Assembly: GCA_037157565.1 (NCBI GenBank) | Contig: JAZHRO010000063.1 | Location: 152,818,501 to 152,882,500 of the forward strand | Length of the DNA: 64,000 bases | Direction of reading: 5' to 3' | From: Thalassia testudinum | Taxonomy: Eukaryota; Streptophyta; Magnoliopsida; Alismatales; Hydrocharitaceae | Position numbers and translations under genes: made by a program | The notes under the pieces: generated by a model | The model's input: the letters and a program-made list of their open reading frames with translations, nothing else | What the model was told of the DNA's origin: nothing | Databases searched by the model: none | Part shown: positions 10,899-22,871 of the stretch, piece by piece | Position numbering within the stretch: the first letter of the stretch is position 1 | Layout: each line of letters begins with the position of its first letter

Positions 10899-13635
10899 TG
10901 TTAATGAGCTATTGAGGAGTTTTAAATCGTTTCATTGTAGCAAAGCCTCAATCACTCAAAAATAATTAAATTTATATGCTCAGAATCAAAGAAGAGTTTG
11001 AGGTTGATCACAGGAAGCAAATAATGGAATTCACAACATTAATCTCATTCAAATTCAATTAGCACAATATACGGAGCATAATAAAGATAGTCAATGAATC
11101 AATCACTCAGAAATATATTCATTAAGAACCAATGTATGTTGAAGCAAAAAGGAAAGAGAATCAAAACAATGGTGATTTGAATCACCACTAATCCTCTTTA
11201 AGTAAACATGCATTCAATTACTCAATTATTCCAATTAAAATTCAATTGTAAATTATAATACTTAAATAATGCAACAGTGTTATCATCAACTAAGATCAGG
11301 CGTTGATTTCCTTCCTCGGATAGCTTAAGTGTCTTAACACTTAGCCTTAGCAGCACAAGGCTTCTCCTCTAAGCCTCTTCTTCTTTCAAGCATTCCTACT
11401 TTCTTCTCCTTTTCAATGCCTTCTTTTTCTCTTCAAACCTTCTTCTTCTTTTTTCTTCTTCAAAGGCCTTCTCCTTCATAGCACACAAGGGAATCAACTC
11501 CCATGAGCAACTAAGTGTCAAACAGAGCCAAGTCTTTAGAGATCAAAACCCTCCCCCGCTCTCTCACAAATCCTCCTCCTCTTCTCTCAAACCCAAAGCA
11601 TATTCGGGTCAATAATCGGGTAAGATGGATTCGGGTAATCGAGTGTAACCAGGGTCACCAGGTGTCAGTGGTGACCGAAGAGTGCATGAGTCAAGGTGAA
11701 GGGACCTCACCCCTATTCTGAGGCAAATAGCCCAGAACACAAATCCAATATACCCGCTACTGTTGGTCTCAGATCGCAAGATGTAGGACTAAAATGCCAA
11801 GGCTTCCTCACGCAAAGCTATAGTGCATGCTTCGTTCAATTGGGTGTGCTGCAATTACTGGGTCCTTTGATTGAGGACCTGGGCGGCTTCGTGATTCACT
11901 TCCACAGCACTAGGGAGCGAAATTGTGGGAGATTGCTGTCGGAGCACTGCATGGTCAACCGACGAAGATGAGCATAGTGGCGAATAGATGGTGGATCCCT
12001 CAAACATGAGTTACGACCTCACGACCACATTAAAACATCTTAGGATGCTTGCCAAGTGTTGGTGAAGGTGGTCATGGTGTTTACGTGGTGTGGGTGTGTG
12101 TGTGGTGGTCGAATGGAGGTGGAAGGGGTGAACGGAGATGGGTGTGTTCAGTGGAGTGTTTGAGTGGGTTAATTGAAGAATTAGGTAGGGAGTTTTGTGC
12201 AGTGAGGTGAGGCGAAGATTTTGGAGGTGGAGCGGCAGTGTTTGGTGGTGTGTGGCATTAGGGAGGCATCGTCAGAGCTTCACCGGAGTGGAGGAAGGAG
12301 GTGGCATTGAGGGCGTATCGGCGGTTGAAAGAGAGAAAGAAATGGCTAGAGAGATTGAGGAGGATAAGAGGAAGGAAGTGACCTAGCTATAGGATGAATA
12401 GGAAGTAGATTCCCACACCGGTGTGATGGTCGGGCATGGGGAAGATGAGACCTCCATTGAGCGAGACGACAACAAGGAAAGGGGGAGGATGCTCTCGCTG
12501 TGGCTGGCGAGACGTGGAGAAGCGTGAGGAAGAAGAGGGATGGGCCAATTTGGTCATTGGTCATCCATCGGTTGGTGAGGAGGGATGACGCCGAAGCTTA
12601 GGTTGGAGGAGGCCGGAGATGAGGGAAAGAGGAGTGTTTTCGGCCAAAACCTAGCTAAGGAAGAGTGGAATTACGTCCTGGGTCTTTTTATACTCCTTAA
12701 GGGGTGTTTCTAAGCAAGGAAAGAAGATTTCAAGCTTTGAGAGCTTCACACAAAAGGTGTACAAATCTTTCATGCGTTCGCATGAGAGATTGGGAAGGAG
12801 TTAGGGTCCATGGCTAGGTTCATTTGCAAGGAAATTCCTCAAGGAATCTCCCTTATAATTTTGGCAGTGTTTGATTGAGAATCGAGCGAGAAATCCTCAC
12901 ATGAATCTCAACGGTGAAGCTTCTGTTCACACTAATGGTGGAAGAGACCAAGCTGCAAAGATGGTGAGAAACCTACGGGCCTATCTGCAAATAATTCAAA
13001 AGTTGAGGGGCTAATTAAGAGAGAAAGAGTCTGACTGGACTAAAATGAAAACTAGGTCAAGATGATCTCTGATTAGGCCCAAATTTTGGTAAAATCTAAT
13101 TTGGACCCAAGGAATCTGATGGTGAAGTTGGATTTTCTTTTTGACCAAGTTTGACTAGGTAATTTGCGTAGAAACCCAAATTAGGGTAACTTTCTATTTG
13201 AGACTCTGTTCTTGGTCAAAATAGGTTCAAAAGATCAAACCAAGGTTACCAAATCCTATAGAATATTTTTCTATGAATTTTAGAAAGTTTAGATGGATTT
13301 TATCCTAACCAGAACCTCAGTAATTTAAGTGGGTCTGAAATTAGGATTTTGGGTTACTCTTAATTCTCGACATGCGCAAAAACCCATTTCTGTCTGTGTA
13401 GACCCTATTGTTAGACTTTAATGCTCATTAGACCTTGGATTAACCCTTGGGAAACCTTGTGATTATTCTACATTCATAATATGCTGTTAAAACTATAGAA
13501 TTAAGCTTGATTTAATGCACTTTTCTTAGAAAGGATATGTAGTGAATTACGACTCCCCAGCGAGTATGTAGGAGTATTTGTTAATTAATCCTGTCTAATT
13601 AAAGCTAGTTATGCCTCATGATGATGTTATCATCA
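10899..13635 (-). mobile_element. 3' LTR of element C
   Basis: On the plus strand it starts TGTTAATGAG and ends GTTATCATCA, with the reversed polypurine tract (TACCCCCATGCCTAAC) immediately after, which fixes the orientation. It is 2737 bp. The reversed TATA box (sense GTATAAAAAG) is near 12686-12693. A GGTGATTTGAATCACC palindrome near 11170 and a hairpin with GGGACCTC/GAGGTCCC arms near 11700 recur in the other family LTRs. Confidence 0.85.
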
Positions 13636-15484
13636 TACCCCCATGCCTAACTTTTGCTACTCCCTTAGCAAAATCTTATGGAAAGAATTAGAGTTCTAGA
13701 CCATGCATTGAAGTTCAGATGCCAGATTCTTATTACTCTTTAGAAATTAAATCAGAATGCCAATAATACGCCTAGAGGTACTCAAGTATCAATCAAGATC
13801 CAGACTTGACCAACTTCAGCCTGAGTCTGTCGTGAAGCTTTCTAAGGCTCGTGAAAACAACCTAGAGGTTCATTGAACCCAGCGGTTAAAGTACCTGTGA
13901 ATGGACATAACATGTCCAGGTTCAGTTTGCCAGTGCATTTTTAAAAGAGAGAGGTAGAAGGATATTCATTTGGAGAGTTTTCTCTCTTTTTCTTCTTAGA
14001 TGTCCCTAGATCTAGCATGGAATTGGCCCTAAATGCGGTCTGTATCGGATTCCTTGTCCCCACCATCAATCCTCTAGGGTCCTTGGCTTTTGATGTTTCG
14101 GGATAGCATCGCCCATGGCAACCCCCGGAACCTTGGCTTTCAACACTTCAAGATAGTGCCACCAATGGCATTCTATAGCTAAATTTATGCCCTGGCAATA
14201 GACATTTCGAAATAATCCTACCCATGGCACCTAAACTAGCACAAGGTGCTTACATGCCCCCAGTATGATTTTTAGATATCCTAAGAGAGAAGCATTGAGG
14301 AGATGATATGTTATTATGCATCTTTGCGGGGAATTTCTCACCTCTCCTCATCGAGAACTCATCAAATCAACTTGTGTTTTTGAGTCGCTCCTAAGCTAGA
14401 TCTTCGAGATGGCTTTTCATAACAGAACACTTTTGGCAGATTTTTTTTTATTAAGCACACTGAACCAGACTTAGCGTGTGATTTTTAGGTGCTTAGGTTA
14501 CCAAGTCCCGCAAACCAAAGGGCAGGCAACGGGGCCGAATAATCTCTAAGCCTTATACCTAATACATCAGCCTCACACTTTCCTTAACCTCTTGAGGATT
14601 AATCTGGACCTTAATGGATATGTGAATGTTTAAGCCCTAAAACAAGCCCAAGAGGATTAAGATCAGCACTCATACTAATGTCCTTGTCTCTTTTATCATT
14701 TCAGGACTTAATTTCTCTTTTCTTTTTTATTAGGTCTAGAACTTAAGTATATTCCATCATCAATTGCTAATGACTATCATTTTTGTTTATTTTTTGCTCC
14801 TTTTTGACATTTGAATTCTCCTCTAGAAAAGATTTCCAATTTGGTTCACAAAATTTCCTCCCCTTTCTCCAATTTTTTCTTTTTCATTTTTTTATTTTTT
14901 TCAATTTTTGAATATGTATTTTTTCGTGAGAACCTCTCAGAGAATTGGTTTTCTATCTATTTGCACTTTAACACCCCCCATGCCTAAGTTTTGCAATGTC
15001 CTCATTGTAAACTAGAAGGGACCAAATCAGTTTGGTTCAAGGATTAGAATAGGATCAAAGGGTAGGTGAATGGGTCGTGATGACTGTTGTGAATGATTTC
15101 AAGCTTTGATATAAGTACCAAAGGTGGAGTCGATCGTTCTAAAGTTGAACTCAAGAGTGCAGGAGTGTAGCTCAAAAGATGATAAGAAGGGTCTCGAGTT
15201 TTTGAAATGATAGGTTGCCTCTCATTAAGCGCTAAATTTAATGTCTTCAGCCGAGCAGAAGGTGGTCAAGGAGAAGGGGTGGTCAAATCAGATGATTTTT
15301 GTAGAATAAGCATCTTGATCAAAAGCCTGGTTGGTCCAACTAGGTGCTTGTTCAAATCAACAGGCTAATGATGCAGCCCAAACCCAATCAGTCTAGTGGG
15401 TTAATGGATGTGAATCAATAGATGCAGAGCCCACCAGATACTTTAAGGCTCAAAGATATATGGAAATGTAAATTCAGGGTTTGG
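13636..15484 (-). other. 3' non-coding segment of element C with two PPT-like cassettes
   Basis: The terminal cassette is at 13636-13673 (sense: TTTTGCTA...TAGCAAAA hairpin, then TTAGGCATGGGGGTA next to the LTR). The internal cassette is at 14972-15007 (sense: CAATG-AGGA-CATTG, then CTTAGGCATGGGGGGTG), 1336 bp away. Between them lie a sense-strand A/G-rich tract (about 14700-14930) and two imperfect copies of a module around GGATAGYRYCRCCCATGGCA (about 14090-14170). No ORF is preserved. Confidence 0.65.
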
Positions 15485-15793
15485 CTGAGTGATAAACACA
15501 CATGAATTCATGATAAAATGATTGTTTATGATAGTTCCTAGGCTTAGCATTGAATATCATGTTATAAATACTGCATAACATCCATTGCATGGCATTTAGG
15601 ATAGTTGTATGTTTTGTATATTAATTCCTTCATTTTATATGGCTAGGAGGCAATGCAACGTCCTTACGGACTTCAGATGAAAAATCCGACTGTACGGATG
15701 GATCCGGAGTGATGGTCGCAATCCGACAACATAGAAATCACCTCGATTCGAGCATCGTGTCATCCTCTGCAAGCAATGAAAGGTGAACGATTC

Positions 15794-15817
15794 AGATGGT
15801 GCCACGTGGCACCATCT
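15794..15817. promoter_or_regulatory. Perfect 24-bp palindrome centred on a G-box
   Basis: Arms AGATGGTG and CACCATCT flank CCACGTGG, and the whole 24 bp equals its own reverse complement. It lies about 510 bp upstream of the TATA box in the U3 of LTR D. CACGTG is the core bound by plant bZIP and bHLH factors. Related 30-bp versions are in the E and G LTRs. Confidence 0.6.
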
Positions 15818-15920
15818 AGAGCGCCCAAAGTCACCCGCCACATCTCCAAGGGCCGGCCATCAAGTGATCTGAGAGCCCGCCCTCACAACGTAGCTGCAAC
15901 TCATCTTCGTGGAACACTTG

Positions 15921-15991
15921 CAGACATGGTGCAATGGTGGGAGTGTTGGATTGCAAGGGAGGGGCGCGGGTTCAAATCCTTGCTGCCCCCC
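15921..15991 (+). promoter_or_regulatory. tRNA-like A-box/B-box pair in U3 of LTR D
   Basis: TGGTGCAATGGTGG (15927-15940) resembles a polymerase III A box and GGTTCAAATCC (15969-15979) a B box, 42 bp apart as in tRNA genes. Acceptor and T-stem pairing are poor, so this is not a working tRNA. Equivalent pairs on the sense strand occur in the LTRs of E and G. Confidence 0.45.
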
Positions 15992-17036
15992 ATTCTCAAT
16001 CCAGCCAGCACATGTGTACGTATGCAGTAGCAGCGGCAACATAGCGCCAGCATGCACTAGTAGCACGTGCACGCGCATGCCACCAGGGCCTCTGTGCACA
16101 TGAAGCGGGACAGCGCAGCTCACTTGCTCAAGCGCATGCTTGGTTGGCGCCAGCCTTCAGCGACAGCCTGGCAGACATACAGTGACGCTTACAGCCGTCG
16201 CTAATTGTGTGCACGCTAGCAAGGCCAGCTGTAAGCATGAGCGGGTGTGAGTTGCCTACAGCAACACTTACAGTGACGACTTGGAGGTCACTAATGGCCC
16301 CATGCCTATTCTAGCCTCTTTTCATCCACTATAAAAGGATCAACACCCCCTCCCTTCCAAGACATCTCTACCTACTCTACTCCCGCCTACTCCCAAGCTC
16401 TAGCAAGCCTACCAACGCTCTGTTAGAGCTTGCTCTCAAGCTCCCAAGGTGCCTATTAGTGTAACGGAACTCTACCCCACCAAATACTCCTCCAGCTTCC
16501 CATCCCCATTCATAGGTTGCCTTGGAGCCATCCTCCCACCTCTATTCCGGTAGCAGATCATCTCTGCCTTCTCACCTCCATTCCAGAGCTACGCTAAAGT
16601 TTTCCTCTACCCGATGTCCTCCTACTTCTCACCTCTATTGTCCTGCTTCCTAACTCCTTCATTTGAGCTTCCACCAGGCATCGTCATCTCACCGAACAGC
16701 CACTTTGGGAGATTTCTTCTCACCTCCCTCTCTTTTTATGTTTTCTAGATTATTGTAATTGACATTCATGTAATATATCATATTCGATTCTATCTCTCTC
16801 TTATGATTGATTGTCATTTTATTTCAAAAACAAAAAAATAACAAAACCCTAAAACACAAAAAAGAAACAAATTGAAGCGTGATTTTCATACAAAGTACAC
16901 GTCGCCTCCCTGTGTTTGACCTGGGACTCCCTTGGAATTTTGGTATAAATTATATTTGATCATTAGTTTTGCAACTACGACAACGAGTTATTATTAACCC
17001 TGATTTCAATCATGCGAAACCCGTGCGGTCACTGAG

Positions 17037-18251
17037 TCGAGTCAGCCTGGCCAAAGTAGGGATCCTCAAAAGAAAACAGAGCTGTAGAGGATGTAGGAAC
17101 CCTACTAGGGAGATCAGAGAAGGGTAGAAAGTGATTAACAGTCTGATCAATGTCTGAAACCCAATCAGAAGATGGAGGAGGATCATATACAACCAGATCA
17201 GAAAGGGGTGAATCAAAGTAGAAGTTGATTCTAGTGGCAGGTCGGGGTTGAGATCAGATTTTGGAAGGCTCAGTATGTGGATTAGAAGGTGTGGCTTCTT
17301 TAAGGTCCAAATCTATGTGTGGAGAAGGCTCTTCTGGAAATGATTCAAAGGTAGGTTCATTTAGAGAGTCTTCTTAATGCTCTTTCAAATCAAATGTAAA
17401 TGCTTGGAGAGTGTTTATAGGATCATGGAATTTTGAGTCAGTAAAAGATTCAAACTCTAGAGTGTGGGCATTATTGTTTCTGATTGCTGAAGATCAAAAT
17501 CGAATGATTCCAATTCAATGGAATAAGATTTTGAATCAATGATCTCAGGAATAGGGACCTCAGAGTCAGAATCAAAGAATAGGTCATAGATGCTGAGGTC
17601 AAAGATTGGCTCATAATCGTCAGGAAACAAAGGTTCTCCAAAATCAGAGTATGATTCGAAGTCATCGGAGAATTTGTGAAGATCAGTAACTGAACCTGAT
17701 TACAGATCAGGATTTCTACCATAGAGTTGATCAAGATGTGTAGAATTAGCAACCTAACTTGGGTTTACCCTATCTCAAATTCTGAGCTTAAAAAGATGTC
17801 CCTACTAGGCATAGGCTCAGGTTCTTGGTTCCTACGATAGATCCAATCGAATCCCAACTCTTCCAACTCCTCAATTTCTATATCATAGATTGGTTTGACT
17901 TCGGAAAAATCAATCTGTATCTCTGAGGAGGTTGGAGAGGTGTAATCATCAAACATTGACCCATAATCATAGTCCAGGTCTAAATTCTGATTTTCTTCAT
18001 ATTGGGCCTCATGGTCATCCCAAATAGGCTCTGATCTAGATTCTAGGTCAAAGGTAGGAATCGGGTCAGTAAAATTTGGACTAGGTCCTATTAGGATGTC
18101 AAAATCATTCTCAAGAATAGGATAAGGCTCGGGGATTACATTCTCGAGAAGTTCTGATTCAGGCTTAATGGACCAGGTTCAAGGTTCTCTAGGGCTGGTT
18201 CAGAATTGGGAACACTTGCAATTGGATCCTCCCAACCCATATCAAGATCAG
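17037..18251 (-). pseudogene. 3' half of the element-C ORF (acidic protein, unknown family)
   Basis: Read on the minus strand from 18251 down, this continues the ORF interrupted by E. It is rich in D, E, S, P and Y, with tyrosine-aspartate pairs. The best open part (17765-17956) includes the phrases PIYDIEIEELEELGFDWIY and EPEPMPSRDIFLSSEFE; farther on, KFSDDFESYSDFGEPLFPDD and DYEPIFDLS are shared with F (53100-53200). Several stops break it, mostly explicable by C-to-T change. No domain is recognised: it is not gag, protease, RT or integrase. The acidic, low-complexity character may mean a disordered or nucleic-acid-mimic protein, but that is a guess. Confidence 0.55.
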
Positions 18252-19992
18252 TGTTGAAGCTACGGGTTACTATGCTATTGTGTTTGGTTTTGAAAACCTG
18301 TTGTTGTAGTTTGAAAGCGAAGAACTCGTGTCCAACAAATAAAATTTATACCGGAATAGAAATCCCGGGTCGAACTCAGGGAGGCTATGTCGATCTAAAT
18401 TCACAATTATATCTTTTTAGGGTTTTTTTGTTGAAAAGCAGAATAATTACAATGAAGCAATGTAAATAATCAGAATAATAGAGAGAGAGAGATAGAGAGA
18501 GAGAAAACATGCACTTAATATTTCAAAATGTTTATACAACTAAACCAGTAGGAAATTACACTAGAAAGCAGGAAAACTATTACACTAGAAAGCAGCAAAA
18601 TTCTACTCTAGAAAGCTGGAAAGAGGAATAGGAGAGAGAAGTTATCCTCCTCGACGATCGCTTGGAGGGTGAGTCGGATGGGACGATGCTTGGAAGACGA
18701 AGGACGGAGCGGGAAAAAAGAGGTCGTGGTAGGAGGAACGACAACAGGGCATCACATCATCATCATAGTGGGATCCGCTTCAGAAATGGGGGCGAAAATT
18801 TAACTTTATCTCTTGAGGAGCATCCTGGGTGTGGGACAAGCTTCTCTTGAGCTTTGGAGAGGGAGAGAAGAGAAGGAAGGGATGAGAATTTCATATGGAG
18901 GGGGTCTCCTTTTATAGTTGCAAGGTGTGAGGGCAATTTGGTCATTACAAGTTGAAAATCATTAATTCAAGACCTTTAGTGATGGATAAATCCATCACTA
19001 AAGGCCTGAACGTGGCCGTAGTGGGGTGATGCGTGCGCGACCGCTCACCTCCCCAAGCCTCAACGCCTTTCCACGTTCTCTAAATCTCGGTTGTTCAATT
19101 GTGAGATCGAACAGTTGAGAGCGCTCCTCGCCTTGCCTCCTCTACGCACGCATACGCGTGCGATCCCGCATCACGCGGGGGCGTGCGATGGCACGTAGAT
19201 GCTATCGGGTGCACATAGCCGCTGGATCTTCCTTGGGCGGTCGATCGCGCCCGCGCACCCACTCGCTTCTCGCAGCTTGAACCCGTGCCCAATTGCAACC
19301 GAATGCCTTATCCACTGTATCGCGCACGTGGATGGGTGGGTGGTGTGCGTTAGGTGTGCGATTGAGATCCAACGGTCAAGGCTGTGTCTTCAGTTGGGCT
19401 TTAGAGAATGAAGGCACCAGTTCGGATCCACTCTCAGTCGTTGCATCTTGATCCAACAGCGGAGAGGTGTGGGTGCTAAAGGCTTCAGCGGCTGTGTACG
19501 GCCAGTTGGGCAGCCAAGATGGCGCCACATGGTGCCATCTTGGTCGTCCATCTTCTGGATGATGTAGATGGTGCCACGAGTATCGGATTGAGTCGATATT
19601 CGCACTGTTAGGCCGCGATCGTTGATCTAAATCCATCCGTGCGGTTGGATTTGTCGTCTGAAGTGCGGATTAACACCATCTTGGCCCTTAATCTTCTAGA
19701 GTTCCTTAATCTCTATCTGATGCTACGGATATCCGATTAGGGCAATCTTGGAGTCGTTGAACTCCAATCGTTGCCCTGATCAAATCCATATGGTTGGATC
19801 TTCAATTTGAGGCCCCGATAAAAAGTCGCTCTGTCCCTGAACATAAAAGGAGACAATTAACCTCCATTTTATTCAGACTAATCTAAATGTAAGATGATGC
19901 ATGCTATGTAATATCTATAGTATGTAATGCAATTCTATGCTTAAGAACATGCATAAATAGACATTTTATGTAATATAAACATGTTTACATCA
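18252..19992 (-). mobile_element. 3' LTR of element E
   Basis: TGTTGAAGCT...TTTACATCA, 1741 bp. The reversed TATA box (sense CTATAAAAGG) is at 18908-18917. On the sense strand, U3 holds in order: a G-box-type palindrome (19514-19543, centre decayed to CCACATGG), an A-box/B-box pair (19274-19319) and a 28-bp inverted repeat (18975-19002) 58 bp before the TATA box. R/U5 holds the CTAGAAAGCA and TCCTCCTCGACGAT repeats at 18570-18675. Confidence 0.93.
19265..19325 (-). promoter_or_regulatory. tRNA-like A-box/B-box pair in 3' LTR of E
   Basis: Sense strand: ACAGTGGATAAGG (about 19306-19318) as A-box-like and GGTTCAAGCT (19274-19283) as B-box-like, about 40 bp apart. The other LTR copy (29284-29345) retains GGTTCGAGCC. 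Confidence 0.4.
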
Positions 19993-21455
19993 CACCCCCA
20001 TGCCTATCTTTTGTTAGTCCCTAGCAAACCTATATGCTATTTATAAAAGAATTAGGTTGGATTATTTGAGCATAAGTTATTTTCAACATTCAGGAAATGT
20101 TTACTTAGGATCTAAAATTTCAAAGACACAACAGTACTCGAGTATCTGCCAAAATGCAGATCGCCTCAAGCCCTCGCCTTACTCAAAGAAAATTTTCTTT
20201 TTCTCTTTTTCTTCTTTTCTAATTTCTTTTTTTTGGATTTTTGAGTTTAGGGTTTAAGAGTGGCTTTCTACGGCCATTCAACTCACCCAAGATTTGATGA
20301 GAACCTTAAGTTCTAAGCATCTTATTATGAATGTGATAGACTTGTTGATCGGCAATTAGAACGGACTTCGGGTTTCTATGCCTCTATGTGACCTTAAAAA
20401 GAGAGTTCTGCTTAAAGGTGTATCTTTTCAACCGGTAGCTTTCTCCCTACTTTAATTTTTATGGCGTCAACACAAGAGTGAATCCAGTGTATATCTCCTC
20501 GGTTTATTCTACTTCTCTACTTCTTCCTAAGTGTTTTGGGAATTTTCAGTGTATTTCCTGAGTTGGGTTCTGGACAACTGGTCGATGAGCTGTTACCATT
20601 GACAACTTGCCAACCATACTTGTGCAGCGAAGTGTGGCTTATTTCTTTTGTTTTCTTTTTCTTTTCTCCTTTTCTTTTTTTTTCTTTTTCTTTTTGACTT
20701 CTTTTCTTTTTAAGTAGGTGGCTTCCCTGGTCTAAGATTTACCTAAAGGTAGCAAGAAGAGAATGGTCCAGTGACTGGGCTCTGGACAACCTACCTATGG
20801 GCTATTACCCATGATAACTTGCTAGCCATATCACCCTAGAAGGTTCATTAGCTACCAAATTTCCGTTAAAATAGCCAATCAACAAATCAGTGAAAAGAAA
20901 GTGCGTAGATGCTTAAGACTCAAAGTTCCCTCAAATAGAAGGGTGGGTTGATAAGTTGTGTACTTATCACCCAAACTTATTTACTCATATTACAATAGAA
21001 TTAAGATGGCGAGGACTCGAAAAATAAATCCACATTTTAGTGGATACATGAGCCGATTAAGTCCAAAGACCTGAAGGGTCTTTGTGTTCAGATCCTAATG
21101 TAATATTTCCTAAGATTGAAAAGTCCTAATGTCCAAATATTCCTTCCTAATTCAATTTTTCTTTTTATGTATATATAAGAAGAGAAATACAATTTACAAG
21201 AATTTCACAAAGCTGACAAAATGATTCAAAAATGAATCACCCCCCATGCCTAGCTGATGCAATGTCCACATTGAGAAAGAGACATGAAAGAAAGGGTAGA
21301 GTATGAAAGATATCACCTGAATATGAATCTCGGGTCAACTTTGTGTCATATGTACAACTACTGAGTTTAATGCCATCAGCTAGGTGAAGTCCAGCCAAAG
21401 AAGTCACAATATGGCTAGAGCAACCATGTCTGAGATGGGTTCTGGAAGAGTACGG
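19993..21455 (-). other. 3' non-coding segment of element E with two PPT-like cassettes
   Basis: The terminal cassette at 19993-20028 (sense TTTGCTAGGGACTAACAAA, then TAGGCATGGGGGTG) abuts the LTR. The internal one at 21238-21273 (sense CAATG-TGGA-CATTG, then TAGGCATGGGGGGTG) is 1245 bp away. Between them are T/C-rich tracts (20190-20240, 20640-20720), A/G-rich on the sense strand, and two diverged copies of a module containing TCTGGACAACC...GCTATTACC...ACTTGC (20568-20625 and 20785-20835). No ORF is supported. Confidence 0.7.
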
Positions 21456-22871
21456 TCAATAACAGGCTTCAGATGTTGACCATTGACTTAAATGTGTTAC
21501 CCATCTTTGGGTCAGAAATCTGAATGACTCCATTTGGAAAAATCTGGTCGATAATGAGCGGGTGTTCCATTTAGAGCTAAGTTTGCTAGGAAAGAGCTTA
21601 AGTCGGGAATTAAATAACCAGACCTTCTGGTTGAGCTCAAAGCTCTTGCGAGAAATCAATTGATCATGTAGAGCTTTGGTCCGAGCCTTGTAGATCTTGG
21701 CATTCTCATATGCATCATTTCAAAGCTCTTCCAACTTAGATAGTTGGAGTTTCCTGGTCTTCCCAGCTAAATTCAGATCTAAATTGCATTGCTTGATCGT
21801 CCACAATGCCCTATGTTCAATCTCTATAGGTAGATGACACACCTTTCCATACACCAAACGAAGCGGAGACATGCCGATGGGCATTTTATACACCGTACGG
21901 TAGTCCCAAAGAGCATCCTCAAGCTTTTGAGTCCAGTCCTTGCGATCAGGCCTAACCATTTTCTGCAGAATATTCTTGATCTCCCGATTGGAGATCTTGA
22001 CCTATCCAATCGTTTGGGGATGGTAAGGTGTGGAGATTCGATGATTAACCCCGTATTTGGCCAACAAAATTCGGAATTGGGCATTAATAAAATGAGTGCC
22101 ACCGTCACTGATGATGGCCTTAGGAATCCCAAAGCTGCTGAAGATATTTTTCTTGACAAAATCAATGACCACCTTGTGGTCATTGGTTAGGGTGGGAATC
22201 ATTTCAATCCATTTGGACACATAATCAACAGCAACAAGAATGTACTGATGTCCAAATGAAGGGAGAAAGGGTCCCCTGAAATCGATGCCCCAAACATCAA
22301 AGATTTCAATAGGAAGAATTGGGTTTAGGGGCATCATATCTCTCTTAGTTATGTTCCCGAGTGTCTGACATCGAGAACATGACCTTGAGAAATTCTGGGC
22401 ATCCTTAAATAAAGATGACCAATAGAAGCCAGATTGCAAAATTTTTGTAGCCGTCTTTTTCTCGGAGAAATGTCCACCACACGCAGATGCATGGCAGAAC
22501 TCGAGTATACTGTTGAATAAATTCTCCGGAACACATCGGCGAATAATCTGATCAGAGTTGATGCGGTACAGTTTAGGGTCCTCCCAGAAGTAGTATTTGG
22601 CCTCAAATTTAATTCTATCCCATTTTTGCTTGGTCCAATCCTGGGGGATTTGACCAACGGCCAAATAATTAACAATGTCAGCAAACCACGGGGTTTGGAC
22701 ACCTGAAATTGCAAGGATAGCTTCGTTCGGAAAAGTATCAGCAATCAGGACGTCCAGACGAGAAGAATCACTTAAGAGTCTCGACGAATGATCCGCCACC
22801 ACATTTTGTACCCCAATCTTATCCTTGATTTCAAAATCAAATTCTTGAAGCAGAAGAATCCAACGAATAAG
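21456..22871 (-). pseudogene. Element E integrase (pol C-terminal part), inactivated
   Basis: Integrase of the Ty3/gypsy polyprotein, which would join element cDNA to chromosomal DNA. The HHCC zinc-binding motif is visible (HASACGGHF ... CSRCQ), then the catalytic core: VWGIDFRGPF (first Asp), IISDGGTHF (second Asp) and YHPQT before the third catalytic position. At that place a TAG stop (22002-22004) is followed two codons later by AAG Lys (21996-21998) where the family has Glu, so the DDE triad is lost. Reading resumes in frame with ISNREIK, a [11 protein letters not shown] segment and a C-terminal basic part, with a further stop at about 21719 and frame loss near 21590. No chromodomain follows. 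The upstream connection begins after a TAG at 22872. Confidence 0.88.

Larger units (their letters stand above)
15490..17031 (+). mobile_element. Solo LTR D inside element C
   Basis: TGATAAACAC...GTGCGGTCA, 1542 bp, flanked by perfect 5-bp target duplicates CTGAG (15485-15489 and 17032-17036). The uninterrupted site is visible in element F near 53500 (ACTCAGCCAAACC). No internal region or partner LTR is attached, so it is a solo LTR left by LTR-LTR recombination. A TATA box (CTATAAAAGG) is at 16329-16338, and the end carries the TCGCCTCCCTGTGTTTGACC-type segment of the Athila-like LTRs here. It is related to the E and G LTRs but a separate subfamily. Short ORFs inside are chance. Confidence 0.9.

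Noticed and set aside
15921..15991. A possible tRNA gene
   Set aside because: A- and B-box-like words are present, but acceptor and T stems do not pair and no clear anticodon arm forms; kept as a promoter-like relic only.
21834..22190. 118-codon plus-strand ORF opposite E integrase
   Set aside because: Antisense shadow of integrase; the minus frame carries the conserved motifs.
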